64,000 nt of DNA from Aquarana catesbeiana (GCF_042186555.1 NC_133336.1:184444099-184508098); one strand, 5' to 3'. Positions 21,335 to 32,489 are shown, numbered from the stretch's first letter. Notes: generated from the sequence alone by a model not told the origin. Program-made: numbers and translations.

Positions 21335-22969
21335 CAGTACCTCACAAAAGTGAGTACACCCCTCACATTTTTGTAAATATTTTATTATATCTTTTCATGT
21401 GACAACACTGAAGAAATGACACTTTGCTACAATGTAAAGTAGTGAGTGTACAGCTTGTATAACAGTGTAAGTTTGCTGTCCCCTCAAAATAATTCAACAC
21501 ACAGCCATTAATGTCTAAACCACTGACAACAAAAGTGAGTACACCCCTAAGTGAAAATGTCCAAATTGGGCCCAATTAACCATTTTCCCTCCCCGATGTC
21601 ATATGACTAGTTAGTGTTACAAGGTCTCAGGTGTGAATAGGGAGAAGATGTGTTAAATTTGGTGTTATAGCTCTCACTCGCTCATACTGGTCACTGGAAG
21701 TTCAGCGTGGCACCTCATGGCAAAGAACTCTCCGAGGATCTGAAAAAATAATTGTTGCTCTACATAAAGATGGCCTAGGCTATAAGAATATTACCAAGAC
21801 CCTGAAATTGAGCTGCAGCACGGTGGCCAAGACCATACAACGGTTTACCAGGACAGGTTCCTCTCAGAACAGGCCTCACCATGGTCGACCAAAAAAGTTG
21901 AGTGCACATGTTCAGCATCATATCCAGAGGTTGTCTTTGGGAAATAGACGTATGAGTGCTGCCAGCATTGCTGCAGAAGTTGAAGGGGTGGGGGGTCAGC
22001 CTGTTAGTGCTCAGACCATACGCCGCACACTGCATCAAATTGGTCTGCATGGCTGTCGTCCCAGAAGGAAGCCTCTTCTAAAGATGATGCACAAGAAAGC
22101 CTGCAAACAGTTTGCTGAAGACAAGCAGACTAACAACGTGGATTACTGAACCATGTCCTGTGGTCTGATGAGACCAAGATAAAGGTATCTGGTTCAGATG
22201 GTGTCAAGCATGTGTGGCGGCAACCAGGTGAGGAGTACAAAGACAAGTGTATCTTGTCTACAGTCAATCATGTTGGTGAGAGTGTCATGATCTGGGGCTG
22301 CATGAGTGCTGCCGGCACTGGGGGGCTACAGTTCATTGAGGGAACCATGAATGCCAACATGTACTGTGACATAGTGAAGCAGAGCATAATCCCCTCCCTT
22401 CGGAGACTGGGCTGCAGGGCAGTATTCCAACATGATAACGACCCCAAACACACCTTCAAGACGACCATTGCTTTGCTAAAGAAGCTGAGGGTAAAGGTGA
22501 TGGACTGGCCAAGCATGTCTCCAGACCTAAACCCTATTGAGCATCTGTGGGGCATCCTCAAATGAAAGGTGGAGAAGCGCAAGGTCTCTAACATCCACCA
22601 GCTCTGTGATGTCATCATGGAGGAGTGGAAGAGGACTCCAGTGGTAACCTGTGAAGCTCTGGTGAACTCCATGCCCAAGATGGTTAAGGCAGTGCTGGAA
22701 AATAATGGTGGCCACACAAAATATTGACACGTTGGGCCCAATTTGATTTTCACTTAGGGGTGTACTCACTTTTGTTTCCAGCTGTTTAGACATTAATGGC
22801 TGTGTGTTGAGTTATTTTGAGGGGACAGCAAATTTACACTGTTATACAAGCTGTACACTCACTACTTTACATTGTAGCAAAGTGTAATTTCTTCAGTGTT
22901 GTCACATGAAAAGATATAATAAAATATTTACAAAAATATGAGGGGTGTACTCACTTTTGTGAAATAATG
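21335..22969 (+). mobile_element. Tc1-like DNA transposon 2, full length, inactive
   Basis: A 1,635-bp element with inverted ends beginning CAGTACCTCACAAAAGTGAG on the left; the right end has diverged in its last 10 bases. TA duplications lie at 21333-21334 and 22970-22971. Inside the ends a second inverted block (CACTACTTTACATTGTAGC and surroundings) is kept. The transposase lies on the plus strand in several frames. A remnant of the same family is split at 58441-59447. Confidence 0.94.
21714..22735 (+). pseudogene. Tc1-family transposase, multiply broken
   Basis: Three open blocks can be read. An N-terminal start at about 21717 has a stop after about 16 codons and a shift. 21808-22149 carries the helix-turn-helix region with MSCSTVAKTIQRF and the basic HHGRPKK linker. 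22212-22565 carries the catalytic core. The first catalytic Asp, in SDETK, lies near 22168-22185 between these blocks in another frame. In the last block Asp75 (QHDNDPKH) and Glu110 (NPIEHLW) have 34 residues between them, so the family is DD34E. The block ends at TGA (22563-22565), which looks like CpG decay of an Arg CGA codon; the reading continues after it to KVEKRKVSN and a final GHTKY. Not functional. Confidence 0.92.
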
Positions 22970-22974
22970 TACAT

Positions 22975-23637
22975 ATGTCCAGTGGCCACTTTAAATAGCA
23001 CACCGACTTGTTAACGATCATAGCAAAACAGTGAATTATGTGCCTACAACGCTAACCTAGTTAAAGCATATCTACTGAAAATTTAGAAAACCAAAGCCCT
23101 GCCTGCAAAGAAAAGAATCAAAACTTGAAAGTCAATCAAGTGAACCCATCTTGAGCATATTTTCTGATGACCAGCTTAAATTTGGTAGTTTGGGAGGTCT
23201 GGGTGCAGCACAAAAATCAACCCCACAAGTCCTAACCTCTGATCTAAACCCTGCAAACAAATGGACGACCGTCTCATAAATGCCATCCTTCCACCTAATC
23301 TGTCCCCCATGTTTATGCTTCTTACATGGTGCTCCATATGAATCGAACGTTAGACCTCAAAATACCTTTGCATTGTTCATGTTATCACTGTTTGAAGTTA
23401 AATGTTAAGACTTGTATTACACCCATATATCACACCCACTTGGAGAATAATTCTTGTCATTATTTTTTATATTCTGTCTTCCCCCGCCCCCTGCTTTCTC
23501 TCTTCTGACTGTAACCACTAACATCCTCTTGTTTCTTTCAATAAAACCTGAAGTGGAAAAGGGAAAGGATTAATAATTACTTGCCCTGATGCTTTATGTT
23601 TGGGGTACAAGTAATTTAGATCACTCATGCTCCTTAC
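22975..23637. other. Non-coding stretch, no gene seen
   Basis: No supported gene or named repeat. The open frame at 23326-23508 has no recognisable domain. Confidence 0.5.
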
Positions 23638-23641
23638 TCTA

Positions 23642-24413
23642 TGTAGCACCCTCCTAGTTAAGAGCAGGCTTCTAGGTAAATTTAGTTTGTCTCCCCTGTA
23701 AACAGTGGAGCAGGGTTAGATTTCTTAGGGCTGTTCCGTCTTTCACAGGCTGCTGTTCTGCTACTCCCCCTGTCAGTAGGACAGGCAGCCTGAATATTTA
23801 TGGGACTCCAACCAATCCCTGGGGAGGTGTGCCCAGAAGGTGGAGGGAGAGCCCATAAGTAGTTTGAGACCTGGAAGAAAAGAGGAAAGTTCCTGGGTCA
23901 AGTCCTGAGGCAGAGAAAGCTAGAGGAGCCATATTGAGGACATTGAGGTCCCAGCTAGGCTTAGCTGGGGAGCCCAATGAAGAACCTTGTTCAGAGACAG
24001 AGCTGGAGGGAGAAAGTCCAACCATCTTGGGGCTGAGTGAGTAATTGCCCCCCTTTTTTTAGAGGAGGAGCAGTGCAATACTGCTGGAAGGTTGAGCAAG
24101 ACAGCCAGGAGTTGTGCAAGACAGCCAGGAGTTGTAAAATACAGAGAAAGTGCAGTGCAGCCAGAGGTTGTTCAATACAGCCTGGATTTTGTACAGAGCA
24201 GCCAGAAGCCAAGCGGTCCTCAAGTTGTCCAGTTCTACAGTTCTGGGGTATCCCATGCCCCCCTTCGCTATCCCAGTTACTGTAAAAAAGAATAATCTAG
24301 ACTGATATTTTAAGCCAGGGGAAGATCTCTGAAAATGCTGTGTGCCTGGCTGTGTGCTTTGATCGGAGAAATAGGACCAAACTACCAGCAGCTCCTGCGG
24401 GGGTCGAGCTACA
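23642..24413 (+). mobile_element. Solo LTR
   Basis: A 772-bp sequence starting TGTAGCACCCTC and ending GAGCTACA, with a 4-bp target duplication TCTA (23638-23641 and 24414-24417). TG...CA ends and a 4-bp duplication indicate an LTR left by recombination between two LTRs. Contains tandem copies of AAGACAGCCAGGAGTTGT near 24100-24135. Related copies: 7337-9354 (same strand) and about 44840-45334 (minus strand). No open frame in it looks genuine. Confidence 0.82.
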
Positions 24414-24419
24414 TCTAAT

Positions 24420-24973
24420 TTTAGGTCAGCAAAACACAAGATGACTTGAAGCATCTTGGTTTCTATTTACTTACCTGCCCTGCTGCCTTCAATCAATGAT
24501 CTCCGCTCTGTTGAAGAGCTTTGCTTTCTGAAAAACCTTCTGAATCTGACATACAGGGGAGTACAGCTGGTTGTCAACTAGTAGAATTTTGTTTCAAAAT
24601 CTTTGTTTCAAGAACATCCATTCAATTTCTTAATAGCCAGGTCAAATTGACATTCATTTGCAACTGCAGGCATGAAAAAATTCAAAGGAGAAGAATGGAA
24701 AATCTGTCTTAAACAAACAAATTTCTAACAGTGAATGTGTTTTTCATTTGGTAAAATCCAATCATTTGAAAATCATATTAAACCAAGCATTTTTTGAAGC
24801 ACTTTCGATTGACATTCACTATGCCATTAAATGTACTGTTGAGAATATTCCTATGAATGTTCATTTAAAGATCTACTGGTATATGCCCAGCTTAAGATGT
24901 TTTGTCCCCTACTGTGCACCTTGGTTCCTTTTTCCAGCCTCTACATCACTGCCGTGTCTTGTAGACACAACTA
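24420..24973. other. Non-coding stretch, no gene seen
   Basis: AT-rich, no recognised repeat and no supported coding region. Confidence 0.5.
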
Positions 24974-24976
24974 TAA

Positions 24977-25405
24977 TGCCCCGTACACACGGTCGGACTT
25001 TGTTCGGACATTCCGACAACAAAATCCTAGGATTTTTTCCGACGGATGTTGGCTCAAACTTGCATACACACGGTCACACAAAGTTGTCGGAAAATCCGAT
25101 CGTTCTAAACGCGGTGACGTAAAACACATACATCGGGACTATATACGGGGCAGTGGCCAATAGCTTTCATCTCTTTATTTATTCTGAGCATGCGTGGCAC
25201 TTTGTCCGTCGGATTTGTGTACACACGATCGGAATTTCCGACAACGGATTTTGTTGTCGGAAAATTTTATATCCTGCTCTCAAACTTTGTGTGTCGGAAA
25301 ATCCGATGGAAAATGTGTGATGGAGCCTACACAGGGTCGGAATTTCTGACAACAAGGTCCTATCACACATTTTCCGTCGGAAAATCCGACCGTGTGTACG
25401 GGGCA
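24977..25405 (+). mobile_element. Harbinger-type MITE, copy 5
   Basis: 429 bp, flanked by TAA on the left (24974-24976) and TTA on the right (25406-25408). Shares with the copy at 8390-8823 the central unit TTTATTTATTCTGAGCATGC and the CTAGGATTTT variant, so these two form a sub-branch of the family. Confidence 0.9.
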
Positions 25406-25408
25406 TTA

Positions 25409-25530
25409 GATAGGCAGCTGAACGACCACAACATACAGGGATATTTACTGACATAAAATCACACACATAGATTGGACTTGATAGACTTGTGTCTTTTTTC
25501 AACCTAGCCTACTATGTAACTATGTAGAGA
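25409..25530 (+). mobile_element. CR1 LINE 3'-end fragment
   Basis: Short sense-strand CR1 tail (GAACGACCACAACATACAGG through TTTTTTCAACCTAGCCTACT, ending CTATGTAACTATGTAG). It abuts the MITE to its left, as does the CR1 tail at 12734. Confidence 0.75.
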
Positions 25531-25891
25531 AGTAGAGGAAGAAGGGAAGAATAACAGTGCAGTGAGAGGGGCCAGGCACCCGACCTTTCCAGTAGTGTTG
25601 GGTGCAGAAGGTACTTCAGCAAGCTTGGCCCTTCAAGAGAGCTAACAGGTAAGTTACAGGTAAGATTTTTTTATTATATTTTGCAGGCAAGTTTATTTGT
25701 TTGTTTTTTCAACAGTGACAAGGTTGCTTTAAGGGGTCTTATTTTTCTTGACTACATATTGGAGTGGGGAACAAGAGTGATCTTAGCAACTTTGACCACA
25801 AACAGTCATTCATATGGCTGTAAGTCCATATAAAGCATTTAGACATACTAAAAGGTCTGATTGCTGCATGAACAAACAATAGAATGTGAAA
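25531..25891. other. Non-coding stretch, no gene seen
   Basis: No gene or named repeat recognised between the CR1 tail and the LTR element. Confidence 0.5.
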
Positions 25892-25895
25892 CATG

Positions 25896-26452
25896 TGTAG
25901 CAATAACTCTCGATGGAGCTGCTGGTTTAAGCGGGCTTGTTACCTTCACTCTCCTTCCCTCTGTTTCACCGGCACCGGGTCTAGAGTTCCGTTGAGTTTA
26001 CCTCTGGACGACACACGCACCAACACTTGAGTACGTTTTCAATGCTTTATTAAACCATCAACGAAGGAAGTAACAGGAAAGAGGCAGAAGGAAAACTGCA
26101 GAGGAAAACTCAAATACCTTTTTAGTAAGATTCTTGACAAATGTCCTTTGTGGTTGGATATTTCAGTAGAATGCACTCCCTTGGTGGGGCACACTCCTTG
26201 CATGCCTGGATAGGCCTCTCTCACTTGCCTAGCAGCCAGTACGTAGCACGAACAAAAGTCTCTGCCACAGACTTGTTTGGGATGAACCTGTACAATCCTC
26301 TGCCACAGGATGTATTGGTTTTTTCTGCGATGAATGTCAGTCACAGTGCTTGAACCTTTAAGCCAAACCCGGCAACACTATGCTGTATAATTACTTTAGG
26401 ATACGTCCTCCAACCGAGTCACCAGGCCCCTCTCCAGACCAGCACGTTGCTG
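25896..26452 (-). repeat. 3' LTR, truncated
   Basis: Matches 28322 to about 28868, with a small length difference near CTCTGGACGACACACGC. It retains the polyadenylation-type AATAAA (read on the minus strand from TTTATT near 26045). The U3 portion is absent, so the junction with internal DNA at 26452 is not a normal LTR edge and no polypurine tract is seen there. Confidence 0.82.
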
Positions 26453-26740
26453 AAAAGGAAAACTTATTAAACACACACATATACTGTACAATATCAGGAG
26501 CAAAGCCTGATTTTTAAAGAAAATTAGTCTCTCTTCCCATCATCTAGTATCAAAAAAAAGAAAATCTTAAGGAGTCCATCCCTGTATAATAATCTCTTTA
26601 AATGAAGAAAATCTAGCAAAAAAGCTAGCAAAAAAGAAGTCCTTGGATTTGAAACACTGAACAGAATATGTAGATCTTGACCACGAAGATCTCTTTACAC
26701 TGACACTAACTATCTAACTTCAAAGTACTTTTGTCCATAA

Positions 26741-27043
26741 TCACCAATAAAACCGGGGATCCGGCAAGGTCAGTGTCTTTCCCGTTTTATCCACTGTGGT
26801 AATGAAATAGGCAACGTCATCTTTTCCGGGCCTGCAGATGACCACTTTGTCAGCATAGATGTGCCGACCGAAGTTCCAGTGCATAAAACATCCACTAAAA
26901 CGTTCATCCATTTTAACAGAACATCCAGTCTTTCGGAAAGGCTTAGGCACAGACAAATAGTCCCAAACAGCTTCACTGTACCAAAGTTCCCGGTTAAGTT
27001 CAATCACTTGCATTATATCCTGAGGCACATAAGGGAACTCCAA
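26741..27043 (-). CDS. Downstream ORF of the LTR element, about 100 codons, function unknown
   Basis: This frame overlaps the end of the upstream 335-codon ORF by about 30 bases in a different frame, and its first codon is TTG, so it more likely continues that protein through a frameshift than starts on its own. The sequence has aromatic-rich blocks (ELWYSEAVWDYLSV, CFMHWNFGRHIY) and ends DPRFYW before a stop. I do not recognise the family. Programmed frameshifting is possible in retroelements, but an ordinary indel is the simpler explanation. Confidence 0.5.
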   Translation of the reverse strand: MEFPYVPQDIMQVIELNRELWYSEAVWDYLSVPKPFRKTGCSVKMDERFSGCFMHWNFGRHIYADKVVICRPGKDDVAYFITTVDKTGKTLTLPDPRFYW

Positions 27044-28020
27044 ACCACAGCTACACGCTTGTTTAACATTCTCTGCAAACGTGCAAGTTTCGGCAAAGAT
27101 CTGTCCTTCCCCATACCAGGCGGCACACAGGAATCCAATGATTTGCTCACCATAGACCCAGCCGGTGTCTGTAGTGAACTAGCAATATTCGATAAAGTCT
27201 CGGTAACAGTACAGTGTGGCTCCACACAGGGTGACGTCTTCCCAGAACTCAGGGCTGTCCATTCAGGGAAAGTCATAGCAGAGGTGACATCTTCACCTTG
27301 TGACCATAACAGCTCTTGTGACATAGTCTCAAATAGGTCATCATTACCGGAAAGATCCGACATGGATTCTATTTCCGAATCTCCCAACTCTTCCGCTGGC
27401 AGATACTTATTTACAGTCCCAGATACATTCCCCATCAGTGGCTCACCCGTTCCTGACGTGGACTTTGGTAGCTCTGGTTCAGGTAACCTCTGGGGTAGGC
27501 CTCGACCACGGCCGCGGGAAGCCTTCACATATCCCACCTTCCTTTGAACAGGTACAACAGGAGTAGGTGTAGTGGACGCAGAAATCAAAGTAATGTCCCC
27601 TGATGAGACAGCAGCAGCAGTGTCTCTCTCCGGAACATTGTCAGTAACAACAGGCGAAGTTACAGCCTGCCGTTCTCTCTCTGTAGTAGTAGCAGCTTCT
27701 ACTGTGGCGATACCTGTTGCCCAATCCATCCGATAAGCATAGGGCGACGTGGTAAGTTGCTCCACCACAAACAAGTACTCTCCACATTGCGGACATCGGC
27801 CAAGCGAACGGAGATGTACGGCCAGTCCTTCACATCGGTGGCAGATCATGCCCAGGCCCTCAATATCTCCTGAGGTATACAGAACAAACCTCCCCTGCAG
27901 CTTCAACCGAACTCCAGTATCCGTAAGCAGGGTTCCGGACAACACAGTATTCAACACGGTGCTTGCAGGGAACATTCTCGATCCCATAATTGGCTGCATC
28001 GCCGGAAAAGACATGGCCAT
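27013..28020 (-). CDS. Gag-position ORF with a zinc-ribbon-like motif, function unknown
   Basis: 335 codons from ATG at 28020, about 300 bp downstream of the 5' LTR, the usual place for gag. Residues about 1-60 form a mixed hydrophobic region. A four-cysteine motif follows (CHRC, 14 residues, CPQC) that looks like a zinc ribbon, not the CCHC knuckle of retroviral nucleocapsid. A Ser/Thr/Pro-rich acidic region follows, with a short basic SRGRGRG block near the middle. No major-homology-region or pol motif is visible. The uninterrupted frame suggests a fairly young insertion or selection in the parent. I do not recognise the protein. Confidence 0.65.
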   Translation of the reverse strand: MAMSFPAMQPIMGSRMFPASTVLNTVLSGTLLTDTGVRLKLQGRFVLYTSGDIEGLGMICHRCEGLAVHLRSLGRCPQCGEYLFVVEQLTTSPYAYRMDWATGIATVEAATTTERERQAVTSPVVTDNVPERDTAAAVSSGDITLISASTTPTPVVPVQRKVGYVKASRGRGRGLPQRLPEPELPKSTSGTGEPLMGNVSGTVNKYLPAEELGDSEIESMSDLSGNDDLFETMSQELLWSQGEDVTSAMTFPEWTALSSGKTSPCVEPHCTVTETLSNIASSLQTPAGSMVSKSLDSCVPPGMGKDRSLPKLARLQRMLNKRVAVVWSSLMCLRI

Positions 28021-28298
28021 ACTCTGATCTTCTCAGCACGATCACGAGGCTTCTCTTTTCCTCTGGCGCCAAACACATACACGCGTCCCACGCGGTATCA
28101 AGTAGGGTAGACTCCTCTCACTTGTTCTTCTGATCACATAGTTCCCGGGCCTTCACTGGCGCCCACCGTCTACGCACTCAGAAATAAAGTCCTGCAGTTT
28201 AACCCCTTCTCTTCCTGCAAGATTTTTTTTCAAAGTCCAGCTCTCACCATAAACTCCCGATGAAACACTTCTCTGGGTTGCGAGAATTGACGGTCAAC

Positions 28299-28319
28299 AA
28301 ATACCGGACGATGCCCCCA
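28299..28319 (-). promoter_or_regulatory. Primer-binding site resembling tRNA-Pro
   Basis: On the minus strand, two bases after the 5' LTR ends in GCTACA, the sequence TGGGGGCATCGTCCGG begins. It differs from the well-known proline-tRNA site of gammaretroviruses by one inserted base within the first 16 positions. It would prime minus-strand DNA synthesis and fixes the orientation of the element. Confidence 0.75.
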
Positions 28320-28321
28320 CA

Positions 28322-29343
28322 TGTAGCAATAACTCTCGGTGGAGCTGCTGGTTTAAGCGGGCCTGTTACCTTCACTCTCCTTCCCTCTGTTTCACCGGCA
28401 CCGGGTCTAGGGTTCCAATGAGTTTACCTCACGCACCAACACTTGAGTACGTTTTCAATGCTTTATTAAACCATCAACGAAGGAAGTAGCAGGAAAGAGG
28501 CAGAAGGAAAACTGCAGAGGAAAACTCAAATACCTTTTTAGTAAGATTCTTGACAAATGTCTTTTGGGGTTGGATATTTCAGTAGAATGCACTCCCTTGG
28601 TGGGACACACTCCTTGCACTCCTGGATAGGCCTCTCTCACTTGCCTAGCAGTCAGTACGTAGCACAAACAAAAGTCTCTGCCACAGACTTGTTTGGGATG
28701 AACCCATACAATCCTCTGCCACAGGATGTATTGTTTTTTTCTGCGATGAATGTCAGTCACAGTGCTTGAACCTTTAAGCCAAACCCTGCAACACTATGCT
28801 GTATAGTTACTTTAGGATACGTCCTCCAACCGAGTCACCAGGTCCCTCTCTAGACCAGCACGTTGCATGATCCTTCCATGACGGGTCCTCCCCTGGGATC
28901 TCCTCGGTTGTCCAGCTTCTTCACTCTGGATAGACAGCTCAGGACCATTCCTCGGCCGCTGTGGTAGGCCCCAGACAAGCTTCCGGGCCCACCTCTGCGC
29001 CGCAGCAACGTGGGCCTCCGGAATGGAGGACCACGATATAGGAGGGCCAGCAGGTGGCTGTAAAACGAACCCCAAAATATGGCGTCTGTCCCATAAATAC
29101 CCTCGCCCAGAATACAACTCAGAGGACCACCTCCACCGAGTTGTCTCCGGGACAGAAGAGCATCCACACGCTTAGACACATTGTCCTTCCAACACTAGCC
29201 AGTGGTAACAGCGACACCCACGGCTCAGTATGGAAACACACGCAACGTAAGCCAAGCTGGAACAGAGGCAAATCAACCTTCCTAATGAACAAGTTACTAA
29301 ATTTACCTATCAGATGGTAGATCGCAAATCTACCAGCGCTACA
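28322..29343 (-). repeat. 5' LTR, full length
   Basis: 1,022 bp with TG...CA ends. On the minus strand there is a TATA-like TATTTATGGG near 29087-29097 and an AATAAA near 28460-28466, consistent with U3 promoter and R-region polyadenylation. Short open frames inside it on both strands are not credible genes. Confidence 0.85.
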
Positions 29344-29347
29344 CATG

Positions 29348-30079
29348 TGTAATCCAAGAGACTAAATGATTGTTGGTGGCAGACGTGGTAAGGCAGCATC
29401 TCAGAATCTACTGATTCTGTGGGATCTTTATACATTAGAATAGAGTTCCAAGAGTTTACAGAGACTATTACTATTGGAAAACATCCATTGAGTGGCAATA
29501 ATGTGGGTAGATAAACTTTGTTAATGAAAAATCCTAGAATAGTCCACAATGGCTCAGATAAGTGCTGCAACAAATTTACAACAGTGGTATGCAGAAGGCT
29601 GTCGTTGAACATACAACCTGTTTAAGCTTTGAAGAGGATGAACCAGCAGCAGAAGCCCACACCAGGTTTTGTCCTGTCAGTTAAAAACAGAAAAGTTTTG
29701 CTACCTCAGAATTTTGGATCTTCCATCCAGTTTGGTGTGTTCCATCTCTTCCTGTTATATTTTCCATAATAATTCATTGGTAATCAAACATGGGGTGTGG
29801 GGACCCCTCATTATGGCCACAGCAGGTGTACAGACTTGGTAAACCAGCATAGGAATCTCACCAATAGAGTCCAGGAGAGACAGAACAAACTGTCAGTTGG
29901 TATTACTCTCCAGTATTTTCCCCAAGAGGTACAGCATTTGACATTGACCATGAGTCAGCAATATCCCTACCTTCCACTTGGCCAACTTTGTTATATGTTT
30001 AGGATATGCATAACTTGAAAGTTTTAATTTCCTCAAAATTTCATTGAAATTCTGAACGTTTTAGTTTAAAAAAACTTTG
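29348..30079. other. Non-coding stretch, no gene seen
   Basis: No recognised repeat or coding region; may be single-copy DNA. Confidence 0.5.
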
Positions 30080-30087
30080 GTCTTAAC

Positions 30088-30382
30088 CAGCCTTTTTCCA
30101 CCCTTTCAACACAGAGAACCCTTGAAATAACTTTCCGGCCTCAGGGAACCCCTGCTAAAATTACTTTATCTAGAACTTATGATACATTGGTGTGATGGTC
30201 AGTGGGAATAATGTTCCTTACTTGTGTGGTCATTGGAAAGAATTACCCCCTTATAGATAGCTAAAAAGATCAGTGGTGATGCTGTCAGTAGGAACTTATC
30301 TGAGAGGCAGAAATTGCTCATGCTCCCTAGCAAACTCTGGAGGAACCCTTGGGTTCCATGGGATCCTGGTGGAGAAACCCTG
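30088..30382. mobile_element. hAT-type MITE, 295 bp
   Basis: Ends CAGCCTTTTTCCACCC and GGTGGAGAAACCCTG (imperfect inverted repeats), flanked by GTCTTAAC (30080-30087) and GTCTAAAC (30383-30390), 7 of 8 identical. Inside, CTCAGGGAACCCCTGC and GGAACCCTTGGGTTCCA give further symmetry. Non-coding. Confidence 0.75.
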
Positions 30383-30390
30383 GTCTAAAC

Positions 30391-31587
30391 AGTTCAATGA
30401 GCACAAAGTGTTCTTACCCATTGGCTGCTTTTGGTACAGAACCACAGGCAGCCATCTTGCATATATGTAAAGACTATTGACTTTCAACTCTGCACAAATA
30501 GAGAGCTGAGAAGGAGAGAACATGACTGAGAAGGATCGTGTTCTGTTCCATAGTGACTGAGGCATCCTTTTGCCTTTCTGGTGTCTTCCAATTATTCTCT
30601 GGCATTATCACCCTGTCATACTCTCCCTAAAACAGGACAGTGGCATGAGTTCTCTAAAAATTGAATAGTGGTTTGGGCAACCAATCTAAAGGGACTGAGC
30701 TAGACTAACCCTGGCTTAACTCGAAGCACCCATCCCTGAATAAAAATCAGTAAATAAAAACAATAAAATGAATAAAACATTTGAAGGAAATTTTTACAAA
30801 ATTCTCACCTACAACCCTACATCCAGCAAGATCACCTAGGCAAGGATGACTTTACTGGGCCTTGGGAAAGCTAGGGATCCCAGATCCCAGAAAATGTGCT
30901 CCTACTCAGTGCTGGAATATCTCCTCAGGCTTTCCCAGATCCTTGCAGTGAGGCCCATTGATGTCAGCAGTACCTCTAGGAAGCATCTAGAAGCTGAAGC
31001 AAGTATATTTTATATTTTTCATCACATATCCTGTTTTCTGTTTTTGCTTTCAGGTAGCATTTTTGTTGGGTGGGGGGTGAGAGGATCCAAGGTAAGGGGA
31101 CCCAGCATTTGCATTACTGTAAATTATAAACAAATATATACCGCGCTGTCTCAAAAAAAAAAAAAAAAAACTAAAGCAGCCAGCACAGCAGTGGATAAAG
31201 TTGCAAAAATGACAAATTGTGTGAAATGTGTGTGAAAGGTAAGGGGACCCAGCATTTGTATGCATGGCCTGCTTCAGTATAACTGAAAGGATTCACTTTT
31301 ACATAACGTTTTGTAAAACATTAAAAACCAAACTAACAAATTCCTAATGTTACCAGAACATTCCCTTCCTTAGAACAATGCTAAGCATTCTTCATGTCAC
31401 GAGCATGTAAACATCACAAGCAGAAAACAATGAGGCCTTTTCCTCACGTAGGCCTCAGCTGACACAGCCATGAATTAAGTTTGACTCTGTCCCAGTCTAA
31501 GGCAGCCACAAATGAGAATCAATAAATAATTCTAATTAGGTTCTCAATCTTAAAAAGAAACATAGAGGCAAACGTTAACATCTCCTC
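30391..31587. other. Non-coding stretch with a short local duplication
   Basis: No gene found. GGTAAGGGGACCCAGCATTTG occurs twice in direct orientation (near 31091 and 31237) around a poly-A tract, a local duplication of about 146 bp period. The open frame at 30846-31235 crosses this repeat and the poly-A and is not convincing. Confidence 0.5.
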
Positions 31588-32482
31588 CTTCTAACTTTTC
31601 TGCTTACACTACTGGGTCATTAGATCCGAAAGCATTTAAAACTGGTGCTAGTCAGGCATCTAGCGTCCATACTTCCCCATCAAGATCAATGGCAGGGTGC
31701 TAGGTGTAGGACTCTGACCTCTTCTTTCGACCCCACATTCAATCCTTGTCCAAGTCTTGCTGTCCTAACCTCCATAACATCTCCACAATGTGCCACTTCT
31801 TAAGCAATAACACCACAAAGCTATAAATTCACTCCCTGGTCATCTCTTGCCTCAACTATTGCAACTCCTTCCTGTTTGGCCTACCTCTACGTATGCTATC
31901 CTCCCTTCAGTCCATCATGAATGCTGCTGCCGGACCAACCATTGGTCAGACCGTCTGACCATCTTACAAACCGTTCAATGTCCGCTGTACCTCTCCGCTA
32001 ATCCGTCCTTTGGCTTCTGCTCACCCAACAAATACAACACCAAATACTGACAACAACCTACATTACCAACCTTGTCTCAAAATACCAACCAAACAGTTTT
32101 CTTCGATCCTCTCAAGACCTCCTGCCATCTAGTTCCCATATAGCCTCCTCCCATGCTGACCTCCAGGACTTCTCCAGAGCCTCTCCCATCCTGTGGAACT
32201 CCCTGCCCCAATCTGTCAAACTATTTCCTACTCTGCCTGTCTGAAAATCCATTTCTTCAGAGAGGCCTATCTCATCCCAAGTTTATGGTAAATGCAGGGA
32301 ATCATATCAGCGAATCTGATTTTATGTTACTAAAGAAAGACCAGGACAAGATTGATTCAAATTAGTTGCTATGGATTACTGCACTACTGATACAGAAAAT
32401 AAAAAAAATCTTATAAACTGTTAGAGGATAAAGCATTAATATAGAATGAGACTCTTTTCAAATTGCTGTGTGTAAACTGGGT
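31588..32482 (+). repeat. Segmental duplication A, containing a CR1/L2-type LINE fragment
   Basis: About 890 bp that recur at 42100-42986 in the same orientation with very high similarity (by eye, mostly single-base differences and small indels). The core from about 31840 to 32285 is a degraded LINE reverse-transcriptase C terminus (sense strand, YCNSFL and RASPILWNSLPQ-like readings). Because the flanks are duplicated as well, the copy was made as DNA and not by a new LINE insertion. Confidence 0.85.
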
Positions 32483-32489
32483 GTGTGCA

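Larger units (their letters stand above)
25896..29343 (-). mobile_element. Non-autonomous LTR retrotransposon, minus strand
   Basis: A 3,448-bp element bounded by TGTAGC...GCTACA and a 4-bp target duplication CATG (25892-25895 and 29344-29347). The 5' LTR is 28322-29343. The 3' LTR (25896 to about 26452) matches it closely for about 550 bp, then lacks the U3-side 475 bp. The primer-binding site next to the 5' LTR resembles tRNA-Pro. One long ORF occupies the gag position; no protease, reverse transcriptase, RNase H or integrase is recognisable in the remaining internal DNA. A deletion from the internal region into the 3' LTR explains both the missing pol and the short LTR. Whether the parent was Ty3/Gypsy or retroviral is not settled. 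Confidence 0.88.

Noticed and set aside
26861..27547. 228-codon plus-strand frame
   Set aside because: It lies antisense to the LTR-element ORF and has no features of its own.
28455..29320. Short frames inside the LTRs
   Set aside because: They sit in the terminal repeat; the plus-strand and minus-strand readings appear in both LTRs and show no domain.
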